NCBI GenBank assembly: GCA_002490995.1
Contig: DKVC01000291.1
Location: 5,252 to 12,309 of the forward strand
Reading direction: 5' to 3'
DNA length: 7,058 nucleotides
DNA from: Lachnospiraceae bacterium UBA7188
GTDB taxonomy: Bacteria > Bacillota > Clostridia > Lachnospirales > Lachnospiraceae
Positions 1-4,909 of the stretch are shown here, in pieces; positions within the stretch are counted from its first letter, which is position 1, and each line of letters starts with the position of its first letter. The translations under genes and the position numbers were made by a program. Under the pieces are notes generated by a model. It made no database searches and was not told the DNA's origin. It saw only the letters and a program-made list of their open reading frames with translations.

Positions 1-105
1 CGGCAACAGGTTTAAAATATCAGTTGCAATTCCTTTGTCATAAGGAAGAAGATTGCAGCTTTTATTTTCCGGCAATTTCGAAAGCGGTGCCTGTCGGCGT
101 CTCAA
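1..105 (-). CDS. possible partial downstream gene of the LytTR operon, leaving the left edge
   Basis: A minus-strand frame stays open from a TTG at 105-103 to the window edge (35 codons). The TTG overlaps the TGA stop of the response regulator in a TTGA arrangement, which is typical of translationally coupled genes. The readable tail, CNLLPYDKGIATDILNLLP, looks protein-like, and a sensor kinase or other partner gene would be expected beside a LytTR regulator. Against this, I see no Shine-Dalgarno sequence before the TTG, 35 codons is short, and no family is recognisable. It may be chance. Confidence 0.15.
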   Translation of the reverse strand, partial: MRRRQAPLSKLPENKSCNLLPYDKGIATDILNLLP

Positions 106-839
106 AAATCCAGATAGGAAAAAAAGGCATTGCGCACATTCTGAATCCGGTGCTTGCTTACAGGGATTTTCTCTCCGTTCAAAAGTTCCAGTTCGGTTGC
201 TTTGAGGGTACGGATAAAGGACAGATTGACAAGGAAACCCTGGTGGCAGCGGACGAAATTTTGCCCGGCAAGAGCTGTTTCCAGCTGGGAAATCAGCAGG
301 GTGGTGACAATATCCCTTTTGGCCAGTACGATATGGCTTTTGCGCAGCTGCGTCTCAATATAGAGAATTTCATGAGGAAATACACGCTCATTTCCATTAC
401 TGCCCGGAATCAGAAGCCCTTTTTCCCGGCGGTTCATGGACAGACAATGCAATAGCGCCTCTTTTAAGTCTTCCTGCTTCACGGGTTTGGCCAGGTAACG
501 GACGGCGGAAACCTTATATCCGTTCAGAGCCATTTCCCGATTGTAGGAAAAGAAGATAATCGGCAGGTTAAGCTGTCTTTTTCGTAACAGGGCAGCCAGA
601 TTGATTCCGTCCTGCCCGGGCATCATAACATCCAGAAGGAACAGATCGAAGGATAAGCCGTCAGACAAAGCAGAAATCAGATCCTTCGCGCTTTCATAGC
701 AGAAAAGTTCAAAGGGAATTGCTTCCTTTTGCAGGGTCTGCATGGTCAGATCACAAACTGTCTTTAAATCCTCCGGATTATCGTCACAGACAGCGATATG
801 AAAGGGTTGGCCTTGTCTTTTCAATGCTATGTTCTCCAT
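102..839 (-). CDS. LytTR-family response regulator (AgrA/VirR-like)
   Basis: This is a two-domain transcription factor of two-component signalling, 245 residues, a normal length for the family. The receiver domain covers about residues 13-132. It has the acidic pair D19-D20, phospho-acceptor D70 in LLDVMMPG, the switch residue S98 and the conserved lysine K118 in LAKPV. The C-terminal LytTR DNA-binding domain (about 140-243) shows the family signatures EILYIE near 157, FVRCHQGFLVNLSFI near 195 and IPVSKHR near 225. Phosphorylation by a sensor kinase should promote binding to direct repeats at target promoters. No kinase is seen in the window. The ATG at 839 has no good Shine-Dalgarno. A TTG six codons downstream, with GGAG upstream, is an alternative start. 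A near-consensus promoter lies about 30 bases upstream. The family call is firm; the regulon is unknown. Confidence 0.93.
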   Translation of the reverse strand: MENIALKRQGQPFHIAVCDDNPEDLKTVCDLTMQTLQKEAIPFELFCYESAKDLISALSDGLSFDLFLLDVMMPGQDGINLAALLRKRQLNLPIIFFSYNREMALNGYKVSAVRYLAKPVKQEDLKEALLHCLSMNRREKGLLIPGSNGNERVFPHEILYIETQLRKSHIVLAKRDIVTTLLISQLETALAGQNFVRCHQGFLVNLSFIRTLKATELELLNGEKIPVSKHRIQNVRNAFFSYLDF

Positions 840-871
840 TCTGAATGCAATTATTTTGAAATATCTTCCCC

Positions 872-900
872 ATTATAGCATCTTCCTTGGAAGAATGCAA
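872..900 (-). promoter_or_regulatory. sigma-A promoter of the LytTR regulator with a dyad in its spacer
   Basis: Read on the minus strand, TTGCAT (900-895) is separated by exactly 17 bases from a perfect TATAAT (877-872). The start site would be near 865, giving a leader of about 26 bases. The spacer is almost filled by the dyad TCTTCC-TT-GGAAGA (881-894), and a second ATCTTCC lies at 862-868. The dyad position would suit a repressor or autoregulator, but no bound protein can be named. Confidence 0.7.
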
Positions 901-912
901 AGAGAATTATTG

Positions 913-922
913 CCTGGCCAGG
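913..922. promoter_or_regulatory. 10-bp palindrome between two divergent promoters
   Basis: CCTGGCCAGG is a perfect palindrome. It lies 12 bases upstream of both the minus-strand -35 box (895-900) and the plus-strand -35 box (934-939), so it is midway between them. The central position would allow one regulator to affect both transcripts. A short GC-rich palindrome can also arise by chance. Confidence 0.25.
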
Positions 923-933
923 GCGGTAAGACA

Positions 934-962
934 TTGACACAGGGGGCTTGATAGATTATAGA
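934..962 (+). promoter_or_regulatory. sigma-A promoter for the AIM24-family gene
   Basis: A consensus TTGACA (934-939) is followed after exactly 17 bases by TATAGA (957-962). Transcription would begin near 969, leaving about 255 bases before the ATG at 1224. A second, weaker candidate is TTGCCG (1002-1007), 17 bases, TATACA (1025-1030), which would shorten the leader. Confidence 0.7.
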
Positions 963-968
963 GTAATA

Positions 969-1223
969 GTGTTTTTGTACACTTGCATCTAATTTTGCAC
1001 GTTGCCGCAGACTCGCCTACGCGTTATACATTTTGTATGACAGATATATCTATTAGCGGATTTGCGGCAATCATGAGGCATTACATAGATGGCTTTTATG
1101 CCGCATTCCTGCTTGGTGGATTGATCTTCCGGCGCACCTTTCATTGCACCGGCGCTCAGTCGTTATACATGTAGGTTGGCAAATGTTTTTGGCTATGAAA
1201 ATAAATTAAAGGAGGAAGTAAGT
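969..1223 (+). promoter_or_regulatory. long 5' leader of the AIM24-family gene with alternative pairing elements
   Basis: No convincing gene lies in this stretch. TGCGGCAA at 1063-1070 is fully complementary to TTGCCGCA at 1002-1009 (8 bp). It is also complementary over 7 bp to TGCCGCA at 1099-1105, so two hairpins exclude each other. CGTTATACAT occurs at both 1022-1031 and 1161-1170. The leader ends in a strong ribosome binding site, AGGAGG near 1210-1215, 8 bases before the ATG. There is no T-tract terminator, so any switch would act on translation or RNA stability. No known riboswitch class was recognised. Confidence 0.35.
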
Positions 1224-1904
1224 ATGCAGTACAGAATGATCGGAAGCACAATGCCGGCGGTGGAAATCTATTTCGACGCCCCGGGAGAGTCCATGTACAC
1301 GCAGTCGGGCGGAATGGCCTGGATGTCGGAAGGGATCTCCATGGATTCCAATATGAAAGGCGGCCTGGGCAAAAGTATCGGCAGGATGTTCTCAGGGGAA
1401 TCGCTTTTTATGGCGACTTACAGGGCCGAGCGTGCAGGCAGCATCATAGCGTTCGCTTCTACGGTAGCAGGGGAGGTATTCTCGTATGATGTGGGGGCAA
1501 ACAGCGGCCTGATCTGCCAGAAAGGCGCTTTCCTGTGCGCGCAGGAGACAGTAACTTTAAGCGTGGCGTTTTCCAAGAAGTTCTCGGCAGGATTGTTCGG
1601 CGGAGAAGGTTTTATTTTGCAGGATATCAGTGGGACAGGTATGGTATTCCTGGAAATTGACGGCAATAAAGTGGAGAAAAATCTGGCGCCCGGAGAGGTG
1701 ATCAAGGTGGATACGGGAAATGTGGTCGCTTTTGAGAAGTCCGTAAAGTACGAGATTGAAACGGTAAAGGGGCTGAAGAATATTTTCCTGGGCGGCGAAG
1801 GATTGTTCTTAACAAAGCTGACCGGACCGGGCAAAGTGATCCTGCAGACCCAGAACTTCAATGAGTTTGCGGGAAGAATTATCAAGCTGGTGCCGTCAAA
1901 ATAA
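1224..1904 (+). CDS. AIM24/TIGR00266 (DUF124) family protein
   Basis: This 226-residue protein has the hallmark order of the bacterial TIGR00266/AIM24 family. GMAWMSEGISM (30-40) is followed by a glycine-rich turn, SGESLFMATY (57-66), GAFLCAQETV (101-110), GGEGFILQDISGTGMVFLE (126-144), KVDTGNVVAFE (161-171) and GGEGLFLTKLTGPGKVILQT (190-209). The last and third-last blocks are internal repeats of one GGEG-x-G-x-G unit, consistent with the family's stacked beta-strand fold. There is no signal peptide or membrane segment, so it should be cytosolic. The biochemical role is not established; the yeast namesake is mitochondrial and linked to inner-membrane organisation. The ATG at 1224 is chosen over an upstream frame start at 1176 because AGGAGG lies 8 bases before it. 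It is apparently monocistronic, with a degenerate duplicate of its 3' part just downstream. Confidence 0.93.
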   Translation: MQYRMIGSTMPAVEIYFDAPGESMYTQSGGMAWMSEGISMDSNMKGGLGKSIGRMFSGESLFMATYRAERAGSIIAFASTVAGEVFSYDVGANSGLICQKGAFLCAQETVTLSVAFSKKFSAGLFGGEGFILQDISGTGMVFLEIDGNKVEKNLAPGEVIKVDTGNVVAFEKSVKYEIETVKGLKNIFLGGEGLFLTKLTGPGKVILQTQNFNEFAGRIIKLVPSK

Positions 1905-1929
1905 GGTAAGGCAAACCTGAAAAACAAGA

Positions 1930-1976
1930 GTCTGTAAGGTACAAGACTGAAACGGTAAAAGGGCTGAAGAACGTTT
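1930..1976 (+). pseudogene. degenerate duplicate of the 3' part of the AIM24-family gene
   Basis: These 47 bases align without gaps to 1739-1785 inside the preceding gene, with 40 matches by eye. They would encode ESVRYKTETVKGLKNV against KSVKYEIETVKGLKNI, ending at a TGA at 1976-1978. The copy lies 26 bases past the parent's stop. No start codon, ribosome binding site or further family blocks follow. It is therefore the remnant of a tandem paralogue or of a partial duplication, not a gene. Confidence 0.75.
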
Positions 1977-2010
1977 GAAGGTTACTTTTCACGGGGGGAG
2001 GAAATAGAGC

Positions 2011-2055
2011 ATGGTGAAAAGGGGCTCCTGGGAGTCCCTCATGCTTCCTGTTTAG
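2011..2055 (+). other. 14-codon micro-ORF with strong ribosome binding site and internal hairpin
   Basis: ATG at 2011 follows GGGGGGAGG with good spacing, and the frame ends at TAG 2053-2055 (peptide MVKRGSWESLMLPV). Inside it, GGGGCTC (2021-2027) pairs with GAGTCCC (2032-2038) around a 4-base loop, with one G-T pair. Only a weak T-rich stretch follows, so the hairpin may be a poor terminator for upstream transcription. Nothing shows that the peptide is made. It may be the start of a lost gene whose body was removed during the decay of this region. Confidence 0.2.
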
Positions 2056-2063
2056 ATAAGTCC

Positions 2064-2417
2064 TCACTGGAAGAAGATTCTGTTTTTTGGGTCTTTGGCC
2101 AAAGGTATCTCCGCTACCCTGTCCGGTTCCATGGGCTTCCTCGGATGGTGCGGGTGCCCTGGCTGGGCACCTGGTTTCTTCCCGGTCTTTTCCCTGTTGT
2201 TTGTGATCTTTTTGCGGTCTATTTTTTTGTTGGCAATGGAGAGGCTGTCACGCTCCTGCCGTACTTCGTCAATGGTAGCATTTTAAGCCACGGATGATGT
2301 TTTCATAATCTGTGCGCAGCTTCGTACAGGCCTCCCCGGACCGGAAGGAGGCCAACTGAGTTCCTCATATGTGACCCTGCGCCCTACATACAAATCTTCC
2401 AAACCTAACCGTTTCAT
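2064..2417 (-). mobile_element. IS66-family transposase (TnpC) N-terminal remnant, frameshifted
   Basis: Read leftwards from an ATG at 2417, the frame begins MKRLGLEDLYVGRRVTYEEL. It shifts near 2331-2350 into KLRTDYENIIRGLK, then shifts again near 2280 (apparently one extra base) into ATIDEVRQERDSLSIANKKI. The following segment, NNREKTGKKPGAQPGHPHHP (about 2200-2140), is the diagnostic basic KKPGxQPGH motif that follows the leucine-zipper region of IS66 transposases. The frame stops at 2064-2066. Zinc-finger, DDE catalytic and C-terminal parts are absent, as are the accessory TnpA and TnpB genes and recognisable terminal repeats. A 7-bp inverted repeat, GGCCTCC/GGAGGCC (2329-2353), sits at the first shift. 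This is a dead insertion sequence fragment. Assignment of the very N-terminal part is less sure than the KKPG segment. Confidence 0.8.
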
Positions 2418-2555
2418 GAAACCTGCCTTTCACTGCTTTCCATACAGGTCAGCAGCCATCAAACTCTTATCTGGCCAATCCACGTCGGCTCTCCCTTAGC
2501 CAGACAGCTTCCGCTATTTATACCCAAAAACACAAATAATTGCCGTCTGCATAGT

Positions 2556-2699
2556 ATGACGAGTGAACGCATCGGCAATCCAGAGCTGAAAGCGGCAATT
2601 AAATGCGTTTACGAGTATAACTGACAATGGCACGATAAATACAATAACGGAACATTAGTCTTTTGGCTAATTGAAGATTATTACCTTCCTGTCTCTTAA
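2556..2699 (+). pseudogene. small reading frame broken by one in-frame stop
   Basis: From ATG 2556 the frame reads MTSERIGNPELKAAIKCVYE, then YN, a TGA (2622-2624), QWHDKYNNGTLVFWLIEDYY, LPVS and TAA (2697-2699). The residues on both sides of the TGA look like one protein, with aromatic- and charge-patterned text, and a single base change (TGA to TGG) would join them. A near-perfect terminator begins 3 bases after the TAA, as expected for a true 3' end. The frame is also open upstream of the ATG for about 15 codons, so the N-terminus may be longer. No family is recognised. An inverted repeat AATTGCCG/CGGCAATT (2538-2545 and 2593-2600) spans its start. Confidence 0.4.
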
Positions 2700-2701
2700 G
2701 G

Positions 2702-2740
2702 GCAATATGCCGTACCTTAGGTAAAGCATATTGCTTTTTT
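2702..2740 (+). terminator. strong intrinsic terminator
   Basis: GCAATATGC (2702-2710) pairs perfectly with GCATATTGC (2726-2734). Inside the loop TACCT and AGGTA (2713-2717, 2719-2723) form a further stem. Six T residues follow directly (2735-2740). It would end transcription from the broken frame before it and insulate the protease gene downstream, which therefore needs its own promoter. Confidence 0.85.
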
Positions 2741-2775
2741 ACGGTCGAAAATATAAAATATGTGGTGAAAAGCGG

Positions 2776-2799
2776 CAACCAGTTATACCGAACTGGTTG
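2776..2799 (+). promoter_or_regulatory. perfect 9-bp dyad, probable operator upstream of the protease gene
   Basis: CAACCAGTT (2776-2784) and AACTGGTTG (2791-2799) are exact inverted repeats around ATACCG. The dyad lies between an AT-rich -10-like TATAAA (2752-2757) and the ribosome binding site (GAGGGG near 2808) of the gene starting at 2821. Size and symmetry fit a dimeric repressor operator. An RNA hairpin in the leader is the alternative. No regulator gene is adjacent. The -35 is poor: TTGCTT at 2731-2736 has only a 15-base spacer. Confidence 0.55.
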
Positions 2800-2820
2800 A
2801 AATGGAAGAGGGGTGGTAAA

Positions 2821-3522
2821 ATGTTATTAGTGAGCCTGATTGTTGGAATCATGATATGCTATGCTCTCCCAACTGCAGGACTGTTCATTCTGATGCGGAA
2901 GAAAAAGGGAGCCGGGAAGGCCTTTGGATGGGGAGTGCTGGCGTTCGTGGTGAGCCAGCTGCTGATTCGTGTGCCCATTCTCCAGTTAGTACTGCCAAAC
3001 TTTCAGTGGTTCACTGTGATGCAATTTTATCCCTGGAGGTACGGCCTGTTTCTTGGGCTGACGGCGGGACTGGCGGAGGAGACGGTACGCTGGATTGCTG
3101 CCAGGTGCTTTCTGCGAGGGAAAGATACTCTGGGGCACGGCCTGGCCTTTGGGCTGGGGCACGGCGGGATAGAAGCCATGCTGGTGGTTGGGCCGAACAT
3201 GATTGCGGGGACGGTGATGGTGCTGACCGGGCAGACAGGCCTGTTCCCGGCGGACTGGGCAAGCGTACTGGTGGGGGGAGCGGAGCGGATATTTGCCATG
3301 GCCTTCCATATCGGGGCGGCGTTGCTTGTCATGTATGGGGTACGGGCAGGCAGGGGATTCAGGTACTGGCTTCTGGCAGTGGCGCTGCACACTGTGATGG
3401 ATGCGGCAGTGGTGATTTTGCCTGCGGTATTCGGAGTGGGTGTAATGGGATTGGAGTTGTATGCGGCAGCGCTTGGCGGGCTGACGTTGGCACTTGGCAT
3501 TTGGTTTTACAGAAGAGGGTGA
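2821..3522 (+). CDS. YhfC-family glutamic-type intramembrane protease
   Basis: This 233-residue polytopic membrane protein has about seven hydrophobic segments, beginning at residues 2-25. The YhfC family signatures are in order: EETVR at 86-90 (EExxR), GLGHGGIEA at 111-119 with H114 and E118, GGAERIFAMAFH at 152-163, and ALHTVMDAA at 188-196 with H190 and D194. These conserved Glu, His and Asp residues lie in or beside membrane helices, as in the wider ABC/CPBP-PrsW group of intramembrane proteases, and probably form the active site. Substrates of YhfC proteins are not established. The ATG at 2821 is preferred, with a purine-rich GAGGGG site upstream; an in-frame extension to 2731 would begin inside the terminator and is rejected. 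It is followed after 144 bases by a lipoprotein gene on the same strand, probably co-transcribed and possibly a partner or substrate. Confidence 0.88.
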   Translation: MLLVSLIVGIMICYALPTAGLFILMRKKKGAGKAFGWGVLAFVVSQLLIRVPILQLVLPNFQWFTVMQFYPWRYGLFLGLTAGLAEETVRWIAARCFLRGKDTLGHGLAFGLGHGGIEAMLVVGPNMIAGTVMVLTGQTGLFPADWASVLVGGAERIFAMAFHIGAALLVMYGVRAGRGFRYWLLAVALHTVMDAAVVILPAVFGVGVMGLELYAAALGGLTLALGIWFYRRG

Positions 3523-3666
3523 AAGACGCTATGGTCAGTACTGTAGAAAAGAAAATGGAAAGTAAATGCGCCCAAGAGTATAAATGCCCGGAATAAACTG
3601 TAGTAATACTAGGCATAAGAAGCCCGGATAAAGAGAATAAAAATAGAAGTAAACAGGAGGACAGAA

Positions 3667-4137
3667 ATGAAGATGGAATTGAAAGCAAAGAAGAAATCAG
3701 AGAGGAAAACGAACATGAAACGGCTTGTAACCAGATGGCTTTCCATGGCAATGGTCATGGCGGCAGCAGTGTTTTTGCTGACCGGCTGCGGCAGCACAAA
3801 GCTTTCAGCGGATTTCGATGAGGAAAAGGTGAAAACTGCGGCCCAGGAAGCGATTGGCTATATGGTTGCCGGGGAGTACGAAGAATGTGTGGGGCTGATG
3901 AGCGAAGAGATGCAGGTCGCTGTATCGGCAGAAATCCTGGCATCCAATATGGAGACAGTAGCCGGGCAGAAAGGAGCTTTTCAGGAGTACAAGAGCAGTT
4001 CGGTGCTGGGCCAGAAGAACCAGGAAGGCACGGACTATGCGGTGGCTGTAATCGTGGCGGCTTTTGAGAATGGGAATGTGACCTTTACCATCAGCTATGA
4101 CAAGGATATGCAGATGATAGGGTTCTGGATGAAATAA
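3667..4137 (+). CDS. DUF3887-type lipoprotein
   Basis: This is a 156-residue exported lipoprotein. A very basic N-terminus (residues 2-23) is followed by a hydrophobic stretch (about 25-38) and the lipobox L38-T39-G40-C41, so cleavage and lipid attachment at C41 are predicted. The mature part matches the DUF3887 pattern: FDEEKVKTAAQEAIGYMVAG, then YEECVGLMSEEMQ, a GAFQEY segment near 103, and a closing beta-rich part FTISYDKDMQMIGFW. DUF3887 domains have no proven function. The ATG at 3667 is chosen because AGGAGG lies 6 bases before it. A second ATG at 3715 would give a more usual 25-residue signal peptide but has a weaker site. It follows the intramembrane protease gene on the same strand, which suggests shared work at the membrane. 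Confidence 0.8.
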   Translation: MKMELKAKKKSERKTNMKRLVTRWLSMAMVMAAAVFLLTGCGSTKLSADFDEEKVKTAAQEAIGYMVAGEYEECVGLMSEEMQVAVSAEILASNMETVAGQKGAFQEYKSSSVLGQKNQEGTDYAVAVIVAAFENGNVTFTISYDKDMQMIGFWMK

Positions 4138-4166
4138 ATGATTCGGGGCGCCCTATCCTGCATTGC

Positions 4167-4204
4167 CTGCCTGAACCGGGCATGTGAAGGCCTGGTTCAG
4201 GCAG
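4167..4204. terminator. hairpin between convergent genes, terminator-like
   Basis: CTGCCTGAACC (4167-4177) pairs perfectly over 11 bp with GGTTCAGGCAG (4194-4204), with a 16-base loop. It lies 30 bases past the lipoprotein stop and beyond the 3' end of the converging Nudix gene. There is no clear T-tract on either side, so it may only pause polymerase or protect 3' ends. Confidence 0.5.
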
Positions 4205-4229
4205 AGAATAAATCGACAGTCTACTGCCT

Positions 4230-4309
4230 TACCGCAGATAGCCTCTCCGTGACGCTTCTGCCGGAAGCTTACCGCAGACAACCTCTCCGCACTGCTTCCG
4301 CCAGAAGCT
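4230..4309. repeat. two tandem 40-bp copies at the 3' end of the Nudix gene
   Basis: Copy A (4230-4269) and copy B (4270-4309) abut exactly and match at 32 of 40 positions by eye; both start TACCGCAGA and end AGAAGCT or GGAAGCT. On the minus strand copy B encodes the last residues of the Nudix protein (LLAEAVRRGCLR). Copy A lies past the stop and would encode the similar LPAEASRRGYLR. Because 40 is not a multiple of three, copy A is out of frame with copy B and is not translated. Confidence 0.85.
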
Positions 4310-4715
4310 TTGGCTGGATGGCCGGGTATGTCCAGTTTGTTTCCAATTCATCGGAAATATTGATTTTTTGGATTTCGCTGTGCAGTTCGTTTTCGAAAGA
4401 AAAGATGTCCGCCACAAACAGCATGCCGAAGCTTTCGTCCTCATCTCTTGTGTTTATGGAGGTTTTACCCTTTACGGAGTAGACGCACACCGGTTTTATC
4501 GTATAATCAATAGCTCCTGTTTCTTCCTGCAGTTCCCGCCGGGCAGTTTCCAGGATGCTTTCCCCTGTTTCCCTGTGGCCGCCGGGCACTTCCCAGGTAT
4601 CCCTTTCACGGTGCTTACAGAAAACCCATCTGCCTTCTGCCCTGGCGATGATGACTGCAAAACCGAGAAGATTGTCTTCTATTTCTGACGGTTCATAAAA
4701 ACTGACTTCTATCAT
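4269..4715 (-). CDS. Nudix hydrolase
   Basis: The 148-residue cytosolic protein carries a complete Nudix box, G46-x5-E52-x7-R60-E61-L-Q-E64-E65-x-G67. This binds divalent metal and cleaves nucleoside diphosphates linked to another group. WEVPGGH just before it and the beta strands around 17-35 and 98-105 are typical of the fold. Length and layout fit small Nudix enzymes of the 8-oxo-dGTP/ADP-ribose type; substrate cannot be read from the motif. A GAGGAAG site precedes the ATG. The stop codon TAA spans the junction of two 40-bp tandem repeats, so the last 12 or so residues derive from repeat copy B and probably replaced or extended the ancestral tail. It lies 195 bases downstream of the diguanylate cyclase gene on the same strand and converges on the lipoprotein gene. 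Confidence 0.92.
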   Translation of the reverse strand: MIEVSFYEPSEIEDNLLGFAVIIARAEGRWVFCKHRERDTWEVPGGHRETGESILETARRELQEETGAIDYTIKPVCVYSVKGKTSINTRDEDESFGMLFVADIFSFENELHSEIQKINISDELETNWTYPAIQPKLLAEAVRRGCLR

Positions 4716-4752
4716 TTCCTTCTTCCTCTGTAACTATCTGCTGCACCAGTCC

Positions 4753-4782
4753 GAAATTGCCGCAAATAACTGGCGCAATTTC
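4753..4782. repeat. inverted repeat in the Nudix upstream region
   Basis: GAAATTGC (4753-4760) and GCAATTTC (4775-4782) are exact inverted repeats around a 14-base loop, within the 194-base gap between the Nudix start and the cyclase stop. It could be an operator for the Nudix gene or a weak 3' hairpin for the cyclase gene. A 10-bp palindrome CCTGCGCAGG lies at 4858-4867. No clear promoter or T-tract was found in this gap. Confidence 0.3.
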
Positions 4783-4909
4783 TTTCGATTAGCATCTCGT
4801 AAGTGCTTCTGCAATTCCGATCCTAACCCGGACAAGCCGGAACCAAAATTTTGCCAGCCTGCGCAGGAAATTGTTGCGGAGCGCCTGATAAAAAGTGGCA
4901 AATTTTTGA

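Noticed and set aside
24..455. 143-codon plus-strand frame
   Set aside because: It lies antisense to the LytTR regulator, whose domain motifs are unmistakable.
983..1174. 63-codon plus-strand frame in the AIM24 leader
   Set aside because: It opens with TTG without a ribosome binding site, shows no family motif and coincides with structured leader elements.
2731..2820. N-terminal extension of the YhfC protein
   Set aside because: The extended start lies within the terminator stem and has no ribosome binding site; the extension would place charged sequence before the first membrane helix.
3531..3596. 21-codon frame between the protease and lipoprotein genes (peptide with CAQEYKC)
   Set aside because: The possible Shine-Dalgarno is weak and too far away, and the frame is too short to judge; kept only as a note.
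2856..3596. 246-codon frame overlapping the protease gene
   Set aside because: Glycine-, cysteine- and arginine-rich text from a shifted frame of the GC-rich protease gene; the protease motifs lie in the other frame.
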